Shown here: positions 52,145 through 62,089 of the stretch, in pieces
Layout: each line of letters opens with the position of its first letter
Position numbering within the stretch: position 1 is the first letter of the stretch
From: Novosphingobium sp. SG919
GTDB taxonomy: Bacteria; Pseudomonadota; Alphaproteobacteria; Sphingomonadales; Sphingomonadaceae
Reading direction: 5' to 3'
DNA: 64,000 bases
Assembly: GCF_012932495.1 (NCBI RefSeq)
Contig: NZ_JABCNG010000001.1
Location: 1,984,001 to 2,048,000, forward strand
Made by a program: the position numbers and the translations under genes
Notes under the pieces: model-generated
The model's input: only the letters and a program-made list of their open reading frames with translations
Database searches by the model: none
Told to the model about the DNA's origin: nothing

Positions 52145-54484
52145 TCAATAGCGATACTGCAAGGTCGCGCCGATCGTGCGCGGGCGATAGGTCTGGTTGA
52201 AGTACAGATAGCTGCCCACGCCGTCGTGATTGCGGGCCAGGAGGTCGCGCGAGTTGGTGAGGTTGTCGACGAACAGCGAGGCATCGATCCCGCCCATGCG
52301 ACCACCGAACCGCAGTTGCAGGAAATTGGTGCCGCCCAAGGCATAGAGGCCCGGGTCATACCCATAGGCGCCCTTCACCGTATCGAGCGCGCTGCTGCTG
52401 GCAAAGCTGTAATCGAGGCGCAGGTAGCCGTCGATCGCAGCGCTCACCGGGCGTTCCACCGTGGCATAGAGGTGGCCGCTCCAGATCGGGCCACTGATGC
52501 GCTGTCCAGCGGCCTTGAGCAGCAGGCCGTTGCCGCCATAGACGTTGTCGTCATAAGTCAGGTTGGTATAGCCGATGTTGCCGCCCAGCACGACGCCCTT
52601 CGCCGGCTTGACTTCGATCGCCGCTTCCACGCCGCGGCCGGTGGCGTTGCCCAGGTTATCGATGAACGAGAAGCTGCAGGTGGGCAGGCGGATCGACTGC
52701 TGCATGTTGCGCCACTTGAGCAGATAGCCGCCGACATCGAAGTTGAGCAGCCCAGCCAAGGCCTTGCCCTTCGCTCCGGCCTCGTATGACCACAGCGAGT
52801 CCGACTTGTAGGCGGAGGGGACGTTGGTCATGCCCAGCGTTGCCAGATCGCCATCGCAGGCGGAGCTATAGGTCGAAGGCTGTGCGCCGGCCGGGCGGAA
52901 ACCCTTGGTGGCAGAGGCATAGAGCATCGTGGTGGGCGTGACCTGGAAGTCGATGCCGAACTTGGGCGTCCAATCCCCTTCGGTGTTATGCGCGGGCGAA
53001 ACGATGTCGGTACCGCCGGTATAGGGCCCCTTGACCGTATCGACGAAGTTGAACACGTCGTGGGTATAGCGCAGCGCGGCGGTGATCTTGAGGCGATCGA
53101 CCGGCTTGAAATCGACGCTGGCAAAGCCGGCCACCTGGGTGTCGCGCGCCTCAACGAGGTTCACATAGCTGTAGACCCCTTGGTATTGCGGGCTACCAAA
53201 GACCAGCGTCCCCTCGACGAGGCCGGACTGGGTGAAATTGCTGAACGATTGCTTGGTCTTGGAGAAAAATCCGCCCACGCTCCAATCGAGCGTCTTGTTG
53301 CCATAGGACTGGACGCGCACTTCCTGGGTGAAGTTGCGCTGCTTCATCGTCAGGAAATCCTGGCTGTTGGACGGATCTTCGTCCGCGTATGTGCCGAATG
53401 GATCGCCGGTGTTGATGAACCCGAAATAGGTTCCGTAGCTCAAGGTCTGCTGCTGATCGCGCGCGAAGTACGACGTGGTCGAGACCACTTCGAGCGTGCC
53501 ATGCTGCCAGTCGAGCGTCAGCGACGGCAACCAGAACTTGTCGGTGGTGGGGTCGGCTTGCGGTGTCCCGGTGACGTAGTTGGACTTGGCCGCATTGCCG
53601 TAGCCTTCCCAGTAATCGTCCCGGCTGTTCTGGCGGGTACGCTGGAAGAACAGCTTGGGCGTAACGGTCAGGTCCGGGGTGGCTTTCCAACCCAGCGCCA
53701 GGCGCACCGAATAGTTGTCCTGGTAATTCACGTCCTGCTGCTGGACGATCCCGGTGGTGGGCGAGACGCGATCGACATAGCCGCCGACATGCTGGTACCA
53801 GCCACTGGCCCGGAATGCGAGGGTCGGGGTGATCGGCGCGCCGACCGCAAGCCCTGTCTCGAAACTGGGCGAACCGTTCTGGGTGAACGAGAGCTGCGAG
53901 CGCGAATAGACCGAAAGCTTGTCGAAGTTCGGGCTGGTGGTGATGAACCGCACCGCACCACCTTCGGCACTGGCACCAAACTGCGTGCCTTGCGGCCCGC
54001 GCAGCACTTCAACGCGTTCCAGGTCGAACACGCGTGGATAGGGATTGCCGCCGTAATAGCCCACATTGCGCATCTGGATGGGGGTATCGTCGATATAGAG
54101 GGCCGTGGTGGCCGAGCCGACATCGGACTTGAGCCCGCGAATGGCGATGTTGGAGCCGTTGTTGCCGGTGACGCCCGCCGTGGTCGAGAAGTTCAGCGCC
54201 GGCGTGAGACGGGCGATATCATCGATCGAACGGATGTTCTGCTGGTCCATCAATTCCTGGGAATAGGTCACGATGGACAGCGGAACCTTGCTCAAGACCT
54301 CGTTATGGCGCTGGGCAGAGACGACGATCTCATCATCCGAGGCAGTCTGGTCCGCCGGGGAAGCCTGCGCCAATGCCTGGTGGCCAGTACCGATCGCCAT
54401 CAGGATTGCAGCCGGACTCGACAGGCTTCTTATACGCGCATTCTGACGTGGCAAAAATCCAATTGCTCTATCGCACATCAACAT
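52145..54484 (-). CDS. TonB-dependent receptor
   Basis: This 779-residue receptor has a signal peptide (SLSSPAAILMAIGTGHQALAQ), a plug domain (DEIVVSAQRHNEVLSKVPLSIVTYSQELMDQQNIRSIDDIARLTPALNF, LRGPQGTQFGASAEGGAVRFITTSP) and a barrel ending GATLQYRY. This plug type is the compact sphingomonad group that often accompanies aromatic or xenobiotic catabolic genes, unlike the other three receptors here. I use ATG 54484 because GAGGGG lies seven bases upstream; ATG 54505 is possible. It converges on the esterase gene and diverges from the MFS gene, and may import the ester cut by that esterase, but this is only positional. Confidence 0.9.
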   Translation of the reverse strand: MLMCDRAIGFLPRQNARIRSLSSPAAILMAIGTGHQALAQASPADQTASDDEIVVSAQRHNEVLSKVPLSIVTYSQELMDQQNIRSIDDIARLTPALNFSTTAGVTGNNGSNIAIRGLKSDVGSATTALYIDDTPIQMRNVGYYGGNPYPRVFDLERVEVLRGPQGTQFGASAEGGAVRFITTSPNFDKLSVYSRSQLSFTQNGSPSFETGLAVGAPITPTLAFRASGWYQHVGGYVDRVSPTTGIVQQQDVNYQDNYSVRLALGWKATPDLTVTPKLFFQRTRQNSRDDYWEGYGNAAKSNYVTGTPQADPTTDKFWLPSLTLDWQHGTLEVVSTTSYFARDQQQTLSYGTYFGFINTGDPFGTYADEDPSNSQDFLTMKQRNFTQEVRVQSYGNKTLDWSVGGFFSKTKQSFSNFTQSGLVEGTLVFGSPQYQGVYSYVNLVEARDTQVAGFASVDFKPVDRLKITAALRYTHDVFNFVDTVKGPYTGGTDIVSPAHNTEGDWTPKFGIDFQVTPTTMLYASATKGFRPAGAQPSTYSSACDGDLATLGMTNVPSAYKSDSLWSYEAGAKGKALAGLLNFDVGGYLLKWRNMQQSIRLPTCSFSFIDNLGNATGRGVEAAIEVKPAKGVVLGGNIGYTNLTYDDNVYGGNGLLLKAAGQRISGPIWSGHLYATVERPVSAAIDGYLRLDYSFASSSALDTVKGAYGYDPGLYALGGTNFLQLRFGGRMGGIDASLFVDNLTNSRDLLARNHDGVGSYLYFNQTYRPRTIGATLQYRY

Positions 54485-54682
54485 TACACAACCCCTCATT
54501 TTCATGACTTGATGGTTTCGATATTTTGCGAACGCTGGATTTTTATATCGGCCTATTTGCCGGGATTTTTGCCCTGGCGATCAGACTGCCGCAGCGTCGC
54601 GGCAGACAAGCCCGATGGCTATTGCATTTTAGGCACCGCGGTGTTGCCATTGTCACCGCCATGGGCCGCACGGAGGGCGCCT

Positions 54683-56104
54683 GTGGTCGCTGTGACCGAT
54701 CCACCTTTGCGAGCACGCGCACCTGTCAGGCGCGTGCAGGCAGGGCTATCTGCCCACATTGCCAGGGAAACATTGCCCAGCGCCGGGGTTGAACTCGCCG
54801 CGTATTGGAAAAAGGCGGCAGGCGTGGGCGCAACAGCAGCAGATGCAATCGATAGTGGCCAGCGGCCGTCATCAGCCACCACGGACCAGCGGCGCGCTGC
54901 GCGCGCGCTCCAGGCGCTCAATTTCTTCATGGCAGACATGCAGGCCGGCATCGGGCCGTTCCTGGGCGTGTTCCTGCAACAGCGTGGCTGGCAGACCGGC
55001 CCGATCGGCACGGTGATGACCGCCGGCGGCATTGCCGGAATGGCCATGACCGTTCCCGCCGGCGCGTTCATCGACCACACCCCGCACAAGCGCTGGGTGG
55101 TGGTGATCACCGGCATCTGCACTGTGCTCGCCTCGTTCCTGCTGCTGTGGTCGCAATCCTTCGCAGTCGTGGCAGGCAGCCAGGTAGCCACCGCGATCGC
55201 CGGCGCAGCGATCGGCCCGGCGGTGGCCGGCATTACTCTGGGCGTGGTGCGCCAACGCGGCTTCAACGCGCAGAACGGGCGCAACCAGGCGTGGAACCAC
55301 GCCGGCAACATGGTTGGCGCCGGGCTTTCGGGCTGGCTGGGCTGGCGCTTTGGCATGCCGGCGATCTTCTTTCTGGCCGCTGCGTTCGGGGTCCTGGCGA
55401 TCGCTTCGGTTCTTTCCATTCCCGAACGCGCGATCGATCACCGTGCCGCACGCGGGTTGGAGCATCACGACCAAGCCCAAGCCAATGGACAGGCCGAAGG
55501 CTTTCGCGAACTGCTGCGGCACAAGCCGCTGATGATCCTGGCTGCGGCGCTCGCGTGCTTCCACCTGGGCAACGGGGCGATGCTGCCGCTTTATGGCATG
55601 GCGGTGGTCGGCATGGGCAAGGGTGACCCGGCGATGTTCACGGCCACCACGGTGATGGTGGCCCAGGCGGTGATGATCGTGGCCAGCCTCGTGGCGATGA
55701 AGCTGGCGCAGGGGCGTGGCTATTGGCTGGTCCTGCTGGTTTCGTTCGCGGCGCTGCCGCTGCGCGGCGTTCTGGCCGGCACCTTCATCGAACATTGGGG
55801 CGTATGGCCGGTCCAGGCGCTCGATGGCATCGGCGCGGGCCTGCAGAGCGTGGCGGTGCCCGGCCTGATCGCCTGCCTGCTCGATGGCACGGGCCGGGTC
55901 AACGTGGGCCAGGGCGCGGTGATGACCGTGCAGGGCGTGGGCGCCAGTCTTTCGCCCGCGATCGGCGGCTGGCTGGCGCAGATGCTGGGCTATCACGCCA
56001 CGTTCCTGATCTTGGGCGGCTTTGCGCTGGTCAGCCTGGCGCTGTGGATCGGCTTTGCCGCTACGCTGCGGCCGGCTTGCGCCGTGGGCGATAGACGCCC
56101 ATGA
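54683..56104 (+). CDS. MFS transporter coupled to an ArsB-type pump
   Basis: The core of about 395 residues has 12 membrane segments, starting at ARALQALNFFMADMQAGIGPFLGVFLQQRGW and including MTVPAGAFIDHTPHKRWV and GFNAQNGRNQAWNHAGNMVGAGLSGWLGWRFG. It resembles the MFS proteins annotated near arsenic and phosphonate genes but I cannot name the substrate. The start is uncertain: GTG 54683 has GGAGG six bases upstream, giving 473 residues with a long cytoplasmic tail; a later GTG near 54824 is possible. Its stop overlaps the next ATG in an ATGA, so it is made with the ArsB-type protein. Confidence 0.8.
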   Translation: MVAVTDPPLRARAPVRRVQAGLSAHIARETLPSAGVELAAYWKKAAGVGATAADAIDSGQRPSSATTDQRRAARALQALNFFMADMQAGIGPFLGVFLQQRGWQTGPIGTVMTAGGIAGMAMTVPAGAFIDHTPHKRWVVVITGICTVLASFLLLWSQSFAVVAGSQVATAIAGAAIGPAVAGITLGVVRQRGFNAQNGRNQAWNHAGNMVGAGLSGWLGWRFGMPAIFFLAAAFGVLAIASVLSIPERAIDHRAARGLEHHDQAQANGQAEGFRELLRHKPLMILAAALACFHLGNGAMLPLYGMAVVGMGKGDPAMFTATTVMVAQAVMIVASLVAMKLAQGRGYWLVLLVSFAALPLRGVLAGTFIEHWGVWPVQALDGIGAGLQSVAVPGLIACLLDGTGRVNVGQGAVMTVQGVGASLSPAIGGWLAQMLGYHATFLILGGFALVSLALWIGFAATLRPACAVGDRRP

Positions 56105-57363
56105 GCGCGACGATGTCTTCTGCCACCGGCGCCATCTGGGCGATTGCCAGCCTTTCCACCGCCGGGGTGATTGCCCGCCCGATGCGCTGGCCAGAATGGA
56201 TCTGGGCGGTCAGCGGCGCGGCCTTGCTGCTGGTCACCGGGTTGATGCCACTGGCGGCAGCGGGCGCGGCCGTGGCCAAGGGGCTGGACGTCTATCTGTT
56301 CCTGACCGGCATGATGCTGTTGAGCGAGGCGGCGCGCCAGCACGGCGTGTTCGACTGGATCGCCGCCGCTGCGGTCAATCACGCCAGCGGTTCGCGCGCA
56401 TGGCTGTTCACGTTGGTCTATGCCACCGGCGCGTTGGTCACGGTGTTCCTGTCGAACGACGCCACCGCCGTGGTGCTGACCCCGGCGGTTTTTGCCGTCG
56501 CACGCAAGGCCCGGGCCGAACCGCTGCCGCTGCTGTTCGCCTGCGCGCTGATTGCCAATGCGGCCAGTTTCGTGCTGCCGATTTCCAATCCCGCCAACCT
56601 CGTGCTCTATGGCGGCCATATGCCACCGCTCGGCCCCTGGCTGGCGGCCTTTGCCCTGCCCTCGATCGCCGCGATCGGCGCGACCTACGTTGCGCTGCGC
56701 TGGTATTTCCGGCGCGACCTGGCCGGGCAATGCGCAACCGTGGTGGAGCGCCCCGCCCTGTCGCGCGCCGGCCAGGCGGCCCTGCTGGCCATCGTGCTGA
56801 CGGCCGGCGTGCTGATCGCGGCCTCCGCGCTCGATCGCCCGCTGGGCCTGCCCACCGCGCTGGCCGGTCTTGCCTGCGCCATCGGCGTCTCGCTGCAGGC
56901 CCGACAATCCCCGCTGGGGCTGGCGCGGCACGTGGCATGGGGCGTGCTGCCGCTGGTCGCGGGCTTGTTCGTGGTGGTCGAAGCAGTGGCTCGTACCGGT
57001 GCGATCGGCGCCGTGGCCAACCTGCTGGCGCAGGCTTCGGCCCATCCTGCCAGTGCGGCCCTGGCATCGGGCACGGTGCTGGCACTGGTGTCCAACATCA
57101 TGAACAACCTGCCTGCCGGGCTGGTCTCCGCCAGCGCGGTGGCCCTGGCGCACCCGCCCCGCGTGATCGTCGATGCGCTGCTGATCGGGGTCGATCTTGG
57201 CCCCAACCTGTCGATCACCGGCTCGCTCGCCACGATCCTTTGGCTCCAGGTGATCCGGCGCGAAGGCGAAGACGTGGGTTTTGCCACGTTCCTCAAGGTG
57301 GGCCTGGTTGCCATGCCGCCAGCGCTGCTTTTGGCACTGCTATGCCGGATCATCGCTGGCTAG
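56101..57363 (+). CDS. arsB: ArsB-family membrane transporter
   Basis: This 420-residue protein has about 11 membrane segments and the ArsB/ion-transporter signatures TVFLSNDATAVVLTP, LIANAASFVLPISNPANLVLYG, LVSNIMNNLPAGL and GVDLGPNLSITGSLATILWL. Those are the family's paired half-repeats, so arsenite or antimonite efflux is the default reading. No arsR, arsC or arsA gene is near, and it is coupled to an MFS transporter, so another oxyanion substrate is possible. It converges on the STN-type receptor gene. Confidence 0.85.
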   Translation: MSATMSSATGAIWAIASLSTAGVIARPMRWPEWIWAVSGAALLLVTGLMPLAAAGAAVAKGLDVYLFLTGMMLLSEAARQHGVFDWIAAAAVNHASGSRAWLFTLVYATGALVTVFLSNDATAVVLTPAVFAVARKARAEPLPLLFACALIANAASFVLPISNPANLVLYGGHMPPLGPWLAAFALPSIAAIGATYVALRWYFRRDLAGQCATVVERPALSRAGQAALLAIVLTAGVLIAASALDRPLGLPTALAGLACAIGVSLQARQSPLGLARHVAWGVLPLVAGLFVVVEAVARTGAIGAVANLLAQASAHPASAALASGTVLALVSNIMNNLPAGLVSASAVALAHPPRVIVDALLIGVDLGPNLSITGSLATILWLQVIRREGEDVGFATFLKVGLVAMPPALLLALLCRIIAG

Positions 57364-57387
57364 GCAGCATTTGGGCTGATTGCCGCG

Positions 57388-60300
57388 TCAAAATCCGGCG
57401 GACCACGTCAACAGCAGTTGCCGCCCGCCCAGGATCGTCTGCGGCACGGCGTCGCTGTAGCGGCCGATCGTGGCACGATAGGCGGTGTCGCCCAGCGCAT
57501 TGCGCAAGGCGAGGCGCAGCGTCTGGGCGCCCCAACTGCGCGCCATAGCGAAATCGATCTGCCGCGAAGGCCGCACCCAGGTATCGAGCGCGCTGCCCGA
57601 AAGCGGTGTCGTGCCGGCAAAGCTCGGCACCTCGATGCCGTATTCCTGGATATAGGCGCCGGTCAGGCGGCAGGCCGCATCGGCCGAGAAACGACCATCA
57701 TCATAATGCAGCCGCAACAAGAGGTTGCTGGCCGGGGCATATTGCGTGCGCTCCACCCTGTCCAACGCAGGGTTTTCCAGATGGACGGCACTGTGCAGCA
57801 GCGTGAGATCGCCGGCCAAGGCAAAATGGCGCAACGCCGCGGCCACTAGGCCAAGCGGCAGGGCCATGCTCGCCTCTGCGCCCAGGATCGTGGCGGTGCC
57901 GCCGTTTTCGGGGCGGATCAGGCGAACGGCGCGATATTGCATCACGCTGGCCGGATTGTTCAGGTCATTCCCGGTATCGTTGAGATAGCGGGCTAGGCGC
58001 TTGGCAAAGGCGCCCAGTGCGAGATGAAGCCCCCCCGGCCCCTGCCAGGCCAAGCCCAGATCGAGGTTGGTCCCGCGCACCGCCTTGAGATCAGGGTTGG
58101 ACACCTGGATTTCGGTAACGCCCTGGCTGTCGCGCGTGGCGCTGCCACCGCCGGTCAACTGGAAGGGCGATGGCCTGGTCATGCTGGTCCATAGCGCCGC
58201 ATCCGCAGTCCATGGCCCGGCGCTACGCCAGTGGAGCGTCACGCTGGGCAGCAGCGCGGCATAGCGCGCCGCCAGCCGGTTCCAGCCATAGGCCACCCCA
58301 TCGGCCGGCACACCATCGTTGCCCGCCAACCAATAGCGGCCGCCGATGTGCGACCATTCCCCGCGCAGGCCCAGTGCCGCGTCCAGCCCATCGGCCAATG
58401 GCCGGCCCACCACGACATAGGCCGCAAGCCGGTCTTCCTGCACGGCATAGGCATTGGCATTGCTGTCATCGATCGTGCGCGGCTGGACGGTGGCGCGGCC
58501 GATTGCGCGCAGCAGGGCGGCATCGGAAATGGTCGGGATGGTATAGTCATAGATCCCGCGCAGAACGGGGCCGATCTGTCCGTCGACCAACCCGCTGTTG
58601 CCCAGCGTGGTGCCCGCTGGCAGCGTATCGGCATAGAGGAAATGCGCGGTCGCGCGGCTGCGCCACGATCGCACCGCCAGGCCGCCGATCTCCCCATGCC
58701 AGGCCGCATCGTCTGCCACGCGCACCCGCCAGTCGCCGCCCAGGCGATGGTCCTGGCTCGTCTCGCTCTCGCGCTCGCCCTGGTTGTGCACGGGAAAGGC
58801 CAGCGGATTGGCGACCAACGCGGCATCGCCGGGATCGAGCCGGAGCACGGGAAAGCCGCGCACATAGGCGGTGCGCACCCCGCCCGAAAGCCGCGTGGCA
58901 TCGGAATCCCAGAACGAAATCTCGATATGGTCGGGTCGGTCGGTGCGTCCCAGCGCGCCAAACACCCGTGCCTGCGCCTGCACGCGCCCCGCGTTCCATG
59001 CCAAGGCCAGTTGGGCCATGCCCAGCCGGTCGCGCTCGGGGTTGGTCTCGAACCAGTAATGCGCATCGGCGCGCACACTTTGCGTTTGCAACAGGCCGGC
59101 CGATGTGGCCGTCTGGGCAAAGAACCCGGCGGCGCGGCCGCCCTGCACGCTCACCTGGTACACATCCTGCGCGATGGCGCGGCTGGCCCACATCGCGCTG
59201 GCGGTCACCGTCAACCGGTCGTCGGCGCGCCAGCCCAGCGCTACGAATGCGGTTTCCTCGTGCGCAGAGCCGCGCGTTACTTGCGCGTTGACCGAGGCGA
59301 GCAGGAGATTGGCCGCAGGGTCCAGCCCCGGCGCGCTCTGGCCCTGCGCGTCGGTCAGCGCATAGGCCAGGTTGCCCGACTGATAGGTCTGCTCGACGCT
59401 GGCGAAATGCCGCCGGCTCAACGCCGCGCTGGCCGTCAGCGCCAGCCGCCCATAGGGCGCCTGCCAGCCGAACCCGGCGTTAGCGCCCCACGTGCCGGCG
59501 TTCTGGCCAAAGCGCCAGGCCTGGTCGTCTGCCCCGGCGGTCAGGCCGATCCGCAGGCCCCGCGTCTTGGTGGCAAAGGGGGCCAGGTGATCGATATCGA
59601 GCGTTCCAGCAATCGCCTCGCCCGCCAGGCGGGCATCGAGCACGCGGTGCACTTGCAGGGCCATGTCGGGCGCCAGGGCCATCAACCCCAACTGCGTTCC
59701 CCGGCTATAGGGCAGGCTCTGCGGGATTTCGAAGCCATCGATCCGCGTTTCCACATAAGTGCCCGGCAGGCCGCGCATCGCCACGAAATCACCGGTGGCG
59801 CGCCCGGCATGGTCAACCCGGCCCATCGCCCCTTCCAACGAGGTGGCCAGCGTTACGATGCCGGGCAGCCGGCCCAATGCCTCGGCAATCGTGCGGTCGG
59901 GCAGCCGGCGGATCTGCGTGCTCGCCAGCGCATCCTGCGGCCGCACCGCGTCGCCCGCGGTCCAGGCCCGCGCAGCCAGGCTGGCTTCCACGACGATCGC
60001 CGTGCGATCCTCGATCGTGGGTGGAACGGGCGGGGCCACCGTGCGGCAGGGTACGGCCGGCCGGACGCGTGGCGCAGGGGATTGTGGCCGGCGCAGGCGC
60101 ACGGCGCCGCCCGCCAGCCGCGTGGCGACCAGGCCATTGCTGCGCGCCAGGATATGCAGGGCCTGGTCGAAATCGCGGGCGCGGATGGCCGGCGCCTGCG
60201 CCCCGGCCACGTCGCTCGCCGCAAACAGGATGTTGCGCCCGGTCTGGCGCGCCAAGGCCAGCAGGGCCTCGCCCAGCGGCATCGCCGGCAGGACAACGCG

Positions 60301-60393
60301 CGCCGCCACCACCGGCGCCGCCATGGCATGGGCCGGGGCGAGCGCCAGGCAAAGCGCACCCAGCCAAGCGGCGCTAGCGGCGGAAAACCTCAT
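57388..60393 (-). CDS. TonB-dependent receptor with STN signalling domain
   Basis: This 1001-residue receptor has a signal peptide (MRFSAASAAWLGALCLALAPAHAMA), an N-terminal secretin/TonB short domain (about residues 28-80, VLPAMPLGEALLALARQTGRNILF, ALHILARSNGLVATRL), a plug (IRRLPDRTIAEALGRLPGIV, VAMRGLPGTYVETRIDGFEIP) and a barrel ending LLLTWSAGF. The extra domain marks it as a transducer that signals through a FecR protein. It overlaps the fecR-type gene by 20 bases and belongs to the sigma/fecR/receptor operon. A Pro-rich linker separates the signalling domain and plug. The ligand is unknown. Confidence 0.92.
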   Translation of the reverse strand: MRFSAASAAWLGALCLALAPAHAMAAPVVAARVVLPAMPLGEALLALARQTGRNILFAASDVAGAQAPAIRARDFDQALHILARSNGLVATRLAGGAVRLRRPQSPAPRVRPAVPCRTVAPPVPPTIEDRTAIVVEASLAARAWTAGDAVRPQDALASTQIRRLPDRTIAEALGRLPGIVTLATSLEGAMGRVDHAGRATGDFVAMRGLPGTYVETRIDGFEIPQSLPYSRGTQLGLMALAPDMALQVHRVLDARLAGEAIAGTLDIDHLAPFATKTRGLRIGLTAGADDQAWRFGQNAGTWGANAGFGWQAPYGRLALTASAALSRRHFASVEQTYQSGNLAYALTDAQGQSAPGLDPAANLLLASVNAQVTRGSAHEETAFVALGWRADDRLTVTASAMWASRAIAQDVYQVSVQGGRAAGFFAQTATSAGLLQTQSVRADAHYWFETNPERDRLGMAQLALAWNAGRVQAQARVFGALGRTDRPDHIEISFWDSDATRLSGGVRTAYVRGFPVLRLDPGDAALVANPLAFPVHNQGERESETSQDHRLGGDWRVRVADDAAWHGEIGGLAVRSWRSRATAHFLYADTLPAGTTLGNSGLVDGQIGPVLRGIYDYTIPTISDAALLRAIGRATVQPRTIDDSNANAYAVQEDRLAAYVVVGRPLADGLDAALGLRGEWSHIGGRYWLAGNDGVPADGVAYGWNRLAARYAALLPSVTLHWRSAGPWTADAALWTSMTRPSPFQLTGGGSATRDSQGVTEIQVSNPDLKAVRGTNLDLGLAWQGPGGLHLALGAFAKRLARYLNDTGNDLNNPASVMQYRAVRLIRPENGGTATILGAEASMALPLGLVAAALRHFALAGDLTLLHSAVHLENPALDRVERTQYAPASNLLLRLHYDDGRFSADAACRLTGAYIQEYGIEVPSFAGTTPLSGSALDTWVRPSRQIDFAMARSWGAQTLRLALRNALGDTAYRATIGRYSDAVPQTILGGRQLLLTWSAGF

Positions 60394-61321
60394 ACCCCTG
60401 CTCGGTCCGGCGCCAGGCCACGGGATAAAGCGCCCCAAGGGCATCGAGGAACTGGGGCACGTCGCCGATGCGATAGGTGCCATAGACATGCAACGCACCG
60501 ATAGTGGGATCGTGCAGCACGATCGGCATGCCGCTGAGTTGCGCCAGCCGCGCTGCCACGGCTGCCAGCGGTTGATCCTCCACCACCAGGCGCCCTTCGC
60601 GCCAGGCCAGCGCCGCATCGGCATCGACCGGCGCAATCGTTGCGGTATCGCCGGCCAGCGAGACCTGCTGCCCCGGCCGGGGCGTGGCGATCAACGTGCC
60701 ATTGCGGCTGTCTTCGATATCGATCGCGCCGCGCGCCAGGATCACGGCGGTCTGGCCATCGCGGCGCGCCACCGAAAACAGCGTGCCGCGATCCACCACG
60801 CGCACCTCGCCAGCCGTCACCGCAAATGGCCGTCGCTCGTGCTTCACGTCGAACGTGCCCTCGCCATCCAGGCGCACCGACCGGTCGAGCAACGTGGCGC
60901 GCAGCGTCACCGCGCTGCCCGGTGTCAGCCACACCCGGCTGCCATCGGCCAAGGCAAAGCTGGCCGTGCGATCAGCCGGCGCGGCCAGGTGCTGCTCCTG
61001 CAGGTTGAGCGTCCACACTGCCACCGCCGCCAGCGCGGCCAAGGCCGTGCCCAGCACCGGGACCGCGATCTGCCAGCGCAACCGGGACTGGCTTGCCGGT
61101 GCCGCTGCCGCGCCGCGCACGTGCAGCCCCTTGGCCGCCGCGGCGCGCGGCGCGCCGCGCCAGGCGCGCTCGACAAGGTCCATCGCCGCCAGGTGTTCCG
61201 GCCTTTCCCGCAACCAAGCGCGAAACGCAATGCGGTCTTCCTCGCTGCCGCTGCGCGCACGCTCCAGCCACTGCGCGGCCTGTGCCAGCAGGGCGCTTTC
61301 CCCAGAGTTGGGCGCACTCAT
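60374..61321 (-). CDS. FecR-type anti-sigma regulator
   Basis: This 315-residue inner-membrane protein has a cytoplasmic N-terminal FecR domain (AAQWLERARSGSEEDRIAFRAWLRERPEHLAAMDLVERAW), one membrane segment (about 88-110, AVPVLGTALAALAAVAVW), and a periplasmic FecR domain (RTASFALADGSRVWLTPGSAVTL, LDGEGTFDVKHERRPFAVTAG). It relays the receptor signal to the ECF sigma factor. Its start overlaps the sigma gene's stop in an ATGA and its end overlaps the receptor start. Confidence 0.93.
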   Translation of the reverse strand: MSAPNSGESALLAQAAQWLERARSGSEEDRIAFRAWLRERPEHLAAMDLVERAWRGAPRAAAAKGLHVRGAAAAPASQSRLRWQIAVPVLGTALAALAAVAVWTLNLQEQHLAAPADRTASFALADGSRVWLTPGSAVTLRATLLDRSVRLDGEGTFDVKHERRPFAVTAGEVRVVDRGTLFSVARRDGQTAVILARGAIDIEDSRNGTLIATPRPGQQVSLAGDTATIAPVDADAALAWREGRLVVEDQPLAAVAARLAQLSGMPIVLHDPTIGALHVYGTYRIGDVPQFLDALGALYPVAWRRTEQGYEVFRR

Positions 61322-61890
61322 CGGGCGCTGCCCTCCTTCAGGCGTTCGGCCATGCGGGCCAGCGTGCGTTCCACATGATGCGAAACCGCCTTGGGCGTGA
61401 TCTTCAGCCGTTGCGCGGCCTCCTTGTGGCTGAAGCCTTCCACGCGCACCAGGAGGAACGCATCGCGCGCCACCGGCCCGATCGCTTCCAGCGCATCGCC
61501 CAGCAGCGCCAGTTCCTCCCGGCCCGATGCGATGCGGTCGGGCGCCAGGGCACCATCATCGACGATATGCTCGTCCAGCGTGATATGGTCGTCGGACAAG
61601 CGGGCAGTCTTCCTGCGGTAGCGGTCGATCAACAGGTTAGACGCAACCCGGCGCAGAAATCCCCGAACATTGCCCACCGGGCCGGCTTCGGGCGCTGCCA
61701 GCACGCGCAGATAGACGTCCTGGACCATGTCATCCAGGTCCTGCCCCTCGCGCATGCGCCGCCTGAGATAGGTACGCAGCGCCGCCATTTCGTCCGCGCT
61801 GGTCGCCGCCTCCAGCGGCCCGGGCGCCAGGCTCTGCGGCGCATGACAATCCCCGTCGATGCTCCGCATGTGTGACCCCGTTCTTGCCAT
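61318..61890 (-). CDS. ECF (FecI-like) RNA polymerase sigma factor
   Basis: This 190-residue sigma factor has region 2 (LRTYLRRRMREGQDLDDMVQDVYLRVL, then RGFLRRVASNLLIDRYRR) and region 4 (RDAFLLVRVEGFSHKEAAQRLKITPKAVSHHVERTL). It is of the FecI group by its operon with FecR and an STN receptor. Start ATG 61890 has AAGGGG seven bases upstream; the frame is open to 62493 but that crosses the divergent receptor gene. It should direct transcription of the receptor genes on one or both sides. Confidence 0.92.
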   Translation of the reverse strand: MARTGSHMRSIDGDCHAPQSLAPGPLEAATSADEMAALRTYLRRRMREGQDLDDMVQDVYLRVLAAPEAGPVGNVRGFLRRVASNLLIDRYRRKTARLSDDHITLDEHIVDDGALAPDRIASGREELALLGDALEAIGPVARDAFLLVRVEGFSHKEAAQRLKITPKAVSHHVERTLARMAERLKEGSAR

Positions 61891-62009
61891 GACAGCCCCT
61901 TGCGGCACCCGGCCCATCCAGACGGGAACGATCGCCCGCAGGCGCATAGCCGGGCGCCCTAGGGGCCTGCCGTGACAGCGGCGTGACATTTGTGCCGTCA
62001 AATTTTTTC

Positions 62010-62036
62010 GGGGAATCGCGGGGTGTGTCTGCGTCC
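62010..62036 (+). promoter_or_regulatory. Candidate ECF-type promoter for the divergent TBDT
   Basis: GGGGAAT (62010-62016) and CGTCC (62032-62036) are separated by 15 bases, which resembles FecI-type promoters (a G/A-rich -35 and a CGTC-containing -10). A transcript would begin about 48 bases before the receptor ATG. The match is by eye. Confidence 0.4.
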
Positions 62037-62089
62037 TTCCGGGCAGACCCGTCCACTGCGGCCGGTCGTGTTTCTCGAAGGGGGAAAAC

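Noticed and set aside
58231..60504. 757-residue plus-strand open frame antisense to the STN receptor
   Set aside because: No domain, no ribosome site, and composition of a GC-rich antisense frame; the minus-strand receptor explains the region.
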